Assembly (NCBI GenBank): GCA_961205875.1 | Contig: OY540810.1 | Span: forward strand, 38,006,001 to 38,070,000 | Direction of reading: 5' to 3' | DNA length: 64,000 nt | Source of the DNA: Sialis fuliginosa | Taxonomy: Eukaryota; Arthropoda; Insecta; Megaloptera; Sialidae | Part shown: in pieces, positions 58,161 to 64,000 of the stretch | Numbering within the stretch: the first letter of the stretch is position 1 | How the letters are laid out: every line of letters starts with the position of its first letter | Notes under the pieces: model-generated | What the model was told of the DNA's origin: nothing | The model's database searches: none | What the model saw: only the letters and a program-made list of their open reading frames with translations | Translations under genes and position numbers: made by a program

Positions 58161-58522
58161 TGACAAACAGTGCAAAAAAATCAATTATTCATATAAGAAA
58201 AATAAACAAAAAAAAGTATTCCTACATAATTTATACAAGAAACTAAAAATTCCTTTATGCGCTAATGTATGATGTATGTAATATGTTTAAAGTCATATTT
58301 AGGCACTGTTTTACCCGTTCTGATCGTTCAAACTTGTTTCCCGGATGTAAATTACACTTAAATCCCACTTTAAATAAAACATGGAAAACGGTGGATTTAC
58401 CGTCTTACATAAAAATTGTTGCGCCAAAGTTATGTGTCGAATAAGTGAAAGCACGAATATTTAATCAAAAAAAAATGTACTGTGATTTAAGCCGTTCAGA
58501 AGCCAATTTGCATTACAATTAT

Positions 58523-58746
58523 TTTCTTTTATCCGCGACATCGTCCACGTGGAATTTGTATTTTTTTATCTAAATAATTTTTCAGGATACAAAGTAGTCT
58601 ATGTCCTTCTATATAGGTATCTTTCTTCCTTCCTCAGGATGCAAGTTATCTTCCTCCCAAATTTCATCAAGATCGGCTTAGCCGTGAAAAGGTAACAAAC
58701 AGACAAACAGACAGAGTTACTTTCGCACTTATAATATTAGTATGGA
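58523..58746 (-). mobile_element. Helitron-like family U, short copy U2
   Basis: On the minus strand it starts TCCATACTAATATTATAAG after A, then a GTCTGTTTGTCTG tract, CTTTTCACGGCTAAGCCGAT, GATGAAATTTGGGAGGAAG, CCTGAGGAAGG and a terminal hairpin-like TTCCACGTGGACGATGTCGC. A final CTAG is not preserved. Class inferred from start, hairpin and general layout. Confidence 0.6.
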
Positions 58747-58844
58747 TTATCTACAATTAGTAGATCACAGGCCTAAATATTGTGTAGATAAAAAAAAACT
58801 AAGTTTGTGATAAGCGAATTTGAATGAAAACTGTTCGAAAAAAT

Positions 58845-59084
58845 CAGTAGCGTACCGTGGCGGGGCAAAAGGGGCGTAGCAAATTTTAAGAAAAAAAAAT
58901 TAAATATATATGTATATAAATAAAAAATTATTATAAAAAAGGTCATCAAAATTAATAGAAGGCGCAAAATTTTGGATTAGGGGCGGTAAATTTGAGGTAA
59001 TATATATTAATCATACAGTATAAAGGGAATGGACGGCAATTTTTTCATCTACCCCGGACGGCAGAAACCTACGGTACGCCACTG
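58845..59084. mobile_element. hAT-type non-autonomous element (240 bp)
   Basis: CAGTAGCGTACCGTGG and CCTACGGTACGCCACTG are inverted ends. Exact 8-bp duplications GAAAAAAT lie at 58837-58844 and 59085-59092. Non-coding. Confidence 0.92.
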
Positions 59085-60413
59085 GAAAAAATCAATGAAA
59101 TTATGTTTATTTTATTGACATAAATAGGCATAAATCATATATTAAATCTGCTTTGAATGTATGCAAACAATCACACTTTGTGGTTTTTCTTTTTTACATG
59201 TTACCTTTTTATACAACCTAGCCGCAGGTTACTGGGACTTTTATACGGAAAAAATAACTCCGGAATTATCTCTGTTATGTGAAAATGAAATAGGTGTTGG
59301 GTCCAAAAGATAAGAGTGGATTCGTGAAAATAATAACATAAAGGATAATGTAACCGAATATGTGGTTTGTACACGAGCAATATCGTAGAAGGTGAGTAGA
59401 TTTTTTAAACGATATAATTATGTGGTTTTAAATTGGTACATCGTAAAATTATTGAGAACTGTGAGCATTGGACTAATAGAATAAAATATAGGTACAGCAA
59501 GAATGATACTTCCTTAATACTTAATAACTGGAAAATACTGTGAAAGCTGGAAGAATACTGTAATAGCTTAAAAACTTATTTTTTACTTTTTAGTGCATAT
59601 TTATTAAATAAGTTTTTTTTTATTAATTTTTTTAAGGTCGCTATTACATTATCAAGGAAATATGTTCAATTTTCTTTGATGGAAGAATGGAAGAAATATA
59701 ACAGTGTAATTAGTCAACTTTTAAATATTTTTGTTTATATTATTTCTATATTTGATCATTAACAGATATTTGACATATTTATTTGATAGTGTAATAGCGG
59801 CCTAAATAACATGAAATTTGTTAATAAAAAAAACGCTTATTTTTGACTGAAATTCACAAATTAGACATAAATGTGATATTTTGACCAAATCATACAAAAT
59901 AAATATGACAAACTAAAATTAGGGCATATTCTTTTCTATGACTTTCCTTTTTAGAGAATATGGAAAAATATATAACTTTTAGCATCATTAATATCAATAA
60001 AAAAATCTTATTGAAATTCAATACAGTGAAACCTTGTTAGTAAGTTTTGATCTATGTAGTAGGTTTTTCGCCATCGTATATTTTTTAGGCCCCGGCATTC
60101 TTCCATAAGACCCCATGTTAAAATATTTCGTTAGTACATGTTTTTCCCCAGTTCCTTCACTGCAAATATACAGTGCATATTTTTATTTATTATATTATAA
60201 AATTGCTTGTTCGTGACGAGTATGATTAGGTAAAACGCAAAGGTGTTATGAAACAAAATCATGCTATATATAATAACATGATCAATGGAAGCGAAATAAT
60301 ATTTATTTTTATATAGTGACCCTCGCACGATTACAATGATTAAATAAAAAAAAGAATTAAGCTAATGTCCATGCGGCTCATTGTACCTACTAAAGGAAAG
60401 GCATAAGTTCTTA
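59085..60413. other. AT-rich stretch with no recognised feature
   Basis: CCTAGCCGCAGGTTACTGGG near 59218 is isolated. No coding pattern or repeat partner. Confidence 0.35.
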
Positions 60414-60657
60414 ATGTCCGGTATTACAGTCGAGCTAGCAAAATTTGCTAGCTTGCAAGCACTTTTCAAACTTATATGACAGTTATCTTGAAGTTTCATG
60501 TGAGTGTTTGACAAGTTTCGCGCATGCGTGGTAAGTAAAAGTATCTCTGCTCTAAATTACAAAACAAAAATTCATAGATAATACAACAAAATTAATACCT
60601 CATTTGAAAGTGTTTGCAAGCTAGCAAATTTTGTCAGCTAGTCTGTAATATTGAACA
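60414..60657. mobile_element. Short palindromic element family B, copy B3
   Basis: ATGTCCGGTATTACAGTC and CTGTAATATTGAACAT are decayed inverted ends. GCTAGCAAAATTTGCTAGC is a near-perfect palindrome, and CAAGCTAGCAAATTTTG returns near the right end. Shares CAAGTTTCGCGCATGCGTGG with B2. Confidence 0.8.
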
Positions 60658-60744
60658 TAATTAATACAAATGGATCCTTGATTTCACTAATGAAGTTAAT
60701 AGGTCAGCTTTAAAAAAATCTAACTTTTGCACGCTAGATGTCAC

Positions 60745-60875
60745 TGAACTAACAGATACAAAGTAGCCTATGTCCTTCCTCAGAATGCAAGCTATTTCCC
60801 TGCCAAATTTCATCAAGATCGATTCAGCTGTTTAAAAAGGTAACAGACATATAGAGACGTATATTTATCTAGTAA
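60745..60875 (-). mobile_element. Helitron-like family U, partial copy U3
   Basis: AGATACAAAGTAGCCTATGT, CCTTCCTCAGAATGCAAGCT and CAAATTTCATCAAGATCG match U2. Its outer (5') end reads AGACGTATATTTATCTAG instead of the usual start. Confidence 0.6.
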
Positions 60876-62533
60876 TGTTTACAAAAATAAATAAAATCGA
60901 CTTTTTTAATTAAAGTGGCTATAGTAGTAGATAAATGAGATAATATTTGTTAAGATTTAAAACATTGTGAAAATGAAAACAATAAGTTTTACTTATTTTC
61001 TCAAATCCATTACATTTACTTCACAAAAAGGGAATACACATTTCTCATTCCTATAATAAATTCTACAGAAATTAATCAAACTGCCTGTAGAAATATCAGA
61101 CTAAACATTTCATTTAATATTATATAATATATACGAAATATTTATTATTTGTTATTTCATAACACGGCAAAAAATGCACTTACTTACGTTTATTAGAAAA
61201 GAATGGAAATATATATTTCTGAGTTGTAACTAACATAAGACATCAATCAAAAGCTTCTACGTTTTTGTGTTTTCACAACATCAAATCAAGCACGATGGTT
61301 TATAAAATGCATTTAGGATTTCATTGTAGTGGTCACTTAAGTTTTTTCGATAATTTCCGCTAGTAAGTATATAATAAATCATAAGAAATATTAATTTATA
61401 GTAGCCGTACAAGCAAAAATGACTAACATTTAACATAAGTAACTGTTCATTGTTATTAAACGTGAAAAAAACTATACTCTATATTCATTTAGGAATAAAT
61501 TGAAAAATACTTTTTGTTTTTGGCTTAAATATTAATCGTTATTGATTGAACATTTTTTATATATATTTATCTTTTTTAGAAGTGAAGCCATCTGAAAAAA
61601 ATCATGATAAGTTGGCCGAAATGTCATTACAATACGTATTTTCAGTCATATTTTATTTACGACATTTACGAGTATTTTTTTTAAATGTAGGAAGGTACAT
61701 GAAAAATAATATAGGTATACAAAAGACAAGAGTAGATTTCCTCTGTTAGTTACATATAAAACTTTTTTCTAAATTTATAGTTTAAATTATCACAGGCTAT
61801 ACCTACATACTAAATAAATATAAATCAATAATAATTATAATTATAGTTAAACAATAAAACACTTTGAATGTTTTTCATTGTTATTGTATTGTATTTAAAA
61901 AACATATTTTGTAATTGTTGGTACTTTTTTTAATTAATGAGTTGTTTAGGCTTACGTATATTTTCTTAATTTTGACTTATAAATGATGTGATTTTAATCA
62001 ACCCTGCCTTTGTTATCATATTTACCAAATTTTATATATGGGAAATTAAATTAAATTAAATTTATCGTTTTAGCGTCCCAAATTATTTTATGATGAATCT
62101 GTCTCAATGTTATACATATAGTTAAATGTCAAAATTTATTTTTTATTATAATGATCGAAAAGTCGTTATTTAGATAAGACAATCAAATTATATTATTTAG
62201 GTATTTTTTAATAGTTTTTCAATATTCTGTATTAAAATATGTTTCATTTGGCATAGCTTATGTTTTAATTTTCGAAGAAACACTGATAAAATAGTTTAAT
62301 TAAATAATAACAATTTGATTTTATAATTTTTGTGCAGTTACTTTACGGTCACATGTATTTAAACATTTTTTTGACGTTTATTAAAAAGCATAGACAAAAA
62401 CGAATGCAAATGTAAAAAATAATATAAAATAATTTAGGACGCTTAAACGATAAATAACCTTTAAGTATATGTATAATTAAATGATATCTAGATAATTACT
62501 GTCATGTAATAAAAAATAATAGAAAATACACAC
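60876..62533 (-). other. Probable first intron of the KChIP-like gene, window portion nearest the exon
   Basis: AT-rich DNA without coding signs. The intron begins GTGTGTATTTTC at 62533 on the minus strand. No acceptor plus second exon (expected to continue with a conserved ECPxGVV-like segment) was recognised here or farther left. Confidence 0.5.
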
Positions 62534-62689
62534 CGTTTTGAAACCCCGGTACATAACCCTGATTTCTTGCCTAGTGAATTTCGTCTGCTTACACAAATCC
62601 TCTAAGGCAACAGGCACAGGCTTTGGAACCCTAGAGGGTTCTATTTCAAACACCACCTCCTCAATAGGTGAGTCTGGAGGTGTAGCCAT
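62534..62689 (-). CDS. First coding exon of a Kv channel-interacting protein-like calcium sensor
   Basis: Fifty-two codons on the minus strand start MATPPDSPIEEVVFEIEPSR and end with EDLCKQTKFTRQEIRVMYRG and FKT at a phase-0 splice donor (ACG|GTGTGT). The block QTKFTRQEI..MYRGFK is the conserved stretch entering the first EF-hand region of KChIP/neuronal-calcium-sensor proteins, and YRGFK favours KChIP over NCS-1 or neurocalcin. Known members bind calcium through EF-hands and modulate voltage-gated Kv4 potassium channels at the membrane. The acidic, proline-rich first 28 residues are the variable N-terminus. The start is supported by an in-frame TGA nine bases upstream (62696-62698). There is no N-terminal glycine for myristoylation. 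The EF-hands themselves must be encoded by later exons, not seen here. Reading past the donor runs into VCIFYYFLL and is intronic. Confidence 0.8.
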
Positions 62690-63059
62690 CGTCCTTCAAA
62701 AATTTCACACTCACTCACAAATAACTTTGCAACAATAACAATCCGTCCATTATTACAACAATTAAAATATTAGTTACACATTATTGTTGTTTTAAAAATT
62801 TAAATTATGCACAGACACTTGAAGAATATAGGCAACATATTTACAATATTAGTCAAATAACAATATTACAAAATACAATCACATGTTTTGCTATGTTGAT
62901 TACCTAAATTTACACTTGATATATTAAAACTAAATGAATTAATGTATTGTTAGATTAATGTGTTTTGTTTGAAGAAAATAAAATACGTTCAAACAATTAG
63001 CCGGTAATCTTGCAGTTGTTTTTTTTAAGAAAAAATATAATGAATTATCAGCCGAAATG
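62690..63059 (-). other. Probable 5' UTR or upstream region of the KChIP-like gene
   Basis: AT-rich, non-coding. It lies between the start codon and the GC-richer patch at 63060-63240. No clear splice acceptor was found, so it may be continuous 5' UTR. Confidence 0.35.
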
Positions 63060-63240
63060 ACAAAAGCCCGGGTGAAGACTGCAGCATTGACTGCTGCTCG
63101 TTTGGTCCGCGATTCAGTCTGCAAGCTGGGAACGCGCATGCGTACTTGATGCGTTGTCGTACAGGTGTTATATAAATGTGGATAATGAATTTCCTAAAGG
63201 AAAACCGGCCGCGGGTAAGGAAAACATTCGCCAAATCGAT
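63060..63240 (-). promoter_or_regulatory. Candidate promoter region of the KChIP-like gene
   Basis: A GC- and CpG-richer patch (AACGCGCATGCGTACTTGAT, AAACCGGCCGCGGGTAAGG) contains TTATATAA near 63168-63175, correctly placed for minus-strand transcription starting some 30 bp further left, at about 63135. It is upstream of the only clear host exon. No initiator could be fixed. The overlapping minus frames at 62939-63139 and 63025-63234 have no recognisable domain and are probably chance. Confidence 0.35.
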
Positions 63241-63503
63241 AGATAATGTTTTGGAATTTTTGACTGTCGGACTTTACAAGCCGGTATTAAATTATATTAT
63301 TAAAAACTACTAGAATAACAAAAATTTAAACATATAGGTATTATGTACGTTCTAATTATTATTTTGTAATTATTTTCTAATTTTAATAACTATTAAGTAT
63401 AAACACAATAATACCTTACATTTTTAAATTGATAAGAAAAATCAGTGAAAATGGGTAGGTACAGTTGCTATTAACTTTATCATGTATTTATCCATTCATT
63501 CTA

Positions 63504-63640
63504 ACTTTCTTATACGACAGTATATGAAATAAGAAGGTATAGTATTCGATTATGTTGAAAATATTCATCTTGACCTTCCCTTAATCTATTCTGATTTTTT
63601 TACCTTGAAACCTGTATGTCAGTCGGTCGATCTATAAATA
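63504..63640 (+). repeat. Hairpin-ended repeat family E, old 5' fragment E4
   Basis: ACTTTCTTATACGACAGTAT, TTGACCTTCCCTTAATC, TATTCTGATTTTTTTACC and TCAGTCGGTCGATCTATAAA follow E2 with many substitutions. It is the most diverged E copy. Confidence 0.65.
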
Positions 63641-63929
63641 AGACAAGATTGTGACAAAACGTTAAATTCAACATAATAAAAATTAATTAAAGAGAGATAC
63701 TGCTATACAATTTTTATTAAACTATCTATTTTCATAAATTGTTAGATTATTATCTTAAAAATGTATCTTAAATATTTCAACTCAAAACTCAAAATATTTC
63801 TGGAGTTGTGACGAATTTTCTACTTGCGCTTCGAATGCACAAATACATCTAGTGAAGCTCGAAATAAAACTTCAAAGTGACCAATAGGACCCCTACGAGA
63901 AAGCAGAAGGTCTACTGTATTGTCCAAGA
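63641..63929. other. No recognised feature
   Basis: AT-rich; CTCGAAATAAAACTTCAAAG and CCAATAGGACCCCTACGAG near the end are somewhat GC-richer without assignment. Confidence 0.3.
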
Positions 63930-64000
63930 ATACCCGTATAGGAAATTACAAAGGTGCCATGGTTAGCTACACTGTTAAAAATTTTTGTAAATTTACTACA
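63930..64000 (-). mobile_element. Short inverted-repeat element S, copy S2, running off the window
   Basis: TATAGGAAATTACAAAGG and GCCATGG at 63937 match the right end of S1 read inverted. The rest lies beyond 64000. Confidence 0.5.

Noticed and set aside
62538-62738. Plus-strand 66-codon frame over the KChIP-like exon
   Set aside because: It is the antisense shadow of the exon, whose minus-strand reading has clear homology, an upstream stop and a splice donor.

Overview
This window is strongly AT-rich eukaryotic nuclear DNA, almost certainly from an insect or close arthropod. The reasons are a recognisable neuronal calcium-sensor exon interrupted by a GT splice donor, a dense population of short DNA transposons of insect type (Helitrons with CTAG ends, hAT-type elements with 8-bp target duplications, TA-targeting elements, a Tc1/mariner transposase relic), short TTAGG tracts, and homopolymer and microsatellite noise. 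I cannot name the order. There is no bacterial-style gene content. Nearly all short open frames are chance frames or parts of repeats.

The only convincing host gene is near the right end: a first coding exon (62689 down to 62534, minus strand) for a Kv-channel-interacting-protein-like EF-hand protein. I could not recognise a further exon of it. If transcription runs leftward, most of the window may be its first intron, or intron plus intergenic DNA. A GC-richer TATA-containing patch at 63060-63240 lies upstream of that exon and may be promoter or 5' UTR. Other GC-richer, apparently single-copy islands lie at 25895-26060, 39380-39600 and 47280-47780. A possible terminal-exon relic lies at 51801-51883.

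The left end (1-9.5 kb) holds a hAT-type insertion inside another repeat, a 12-unit satellite-like array of about 161 bp per unit (1451-3436) bounded by about 180-bp direct repeats, a 104-bp-arm fold-back, and a composite 2.6-kb repeat (4751-7343). The region 9.5-27 kb holds TA-target elements (families A and I), a mariner relic, a tandem-duplicated interspersed repeat and hAT-type and palindromic short elements. The region 28-47 kb holds a repeat with GGGGTAAA termini (family F), long palindromes (32137-32614 and 45831-46412), a complete non-autonomous Helitron (33233-34112) and hairpin-ended repeats (family E). The region 47.7-49.5 kb holds a Helitron inserted cleanly into an older Helitron. 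The region 50-60 kb holds further hairpin-ended repeats (families J, D, E), a LINE 3' relic split by an E insertion, and several hAT-type elements with exact duplications.

The most unusual pattern is architectural. Families D and E start with a short hairpin whose stem sequence recurs inverted at or near the far end. Family J also starts with a hairpin. D, E, J and the Helitron families all carry a GTCT/GTGTCT-rich tract soon after their 5' end, and in several of them this is followed by similar flanking words. All coordinates and family assignments were made by eye. Letters A, B, D and so on are labels local to this report.
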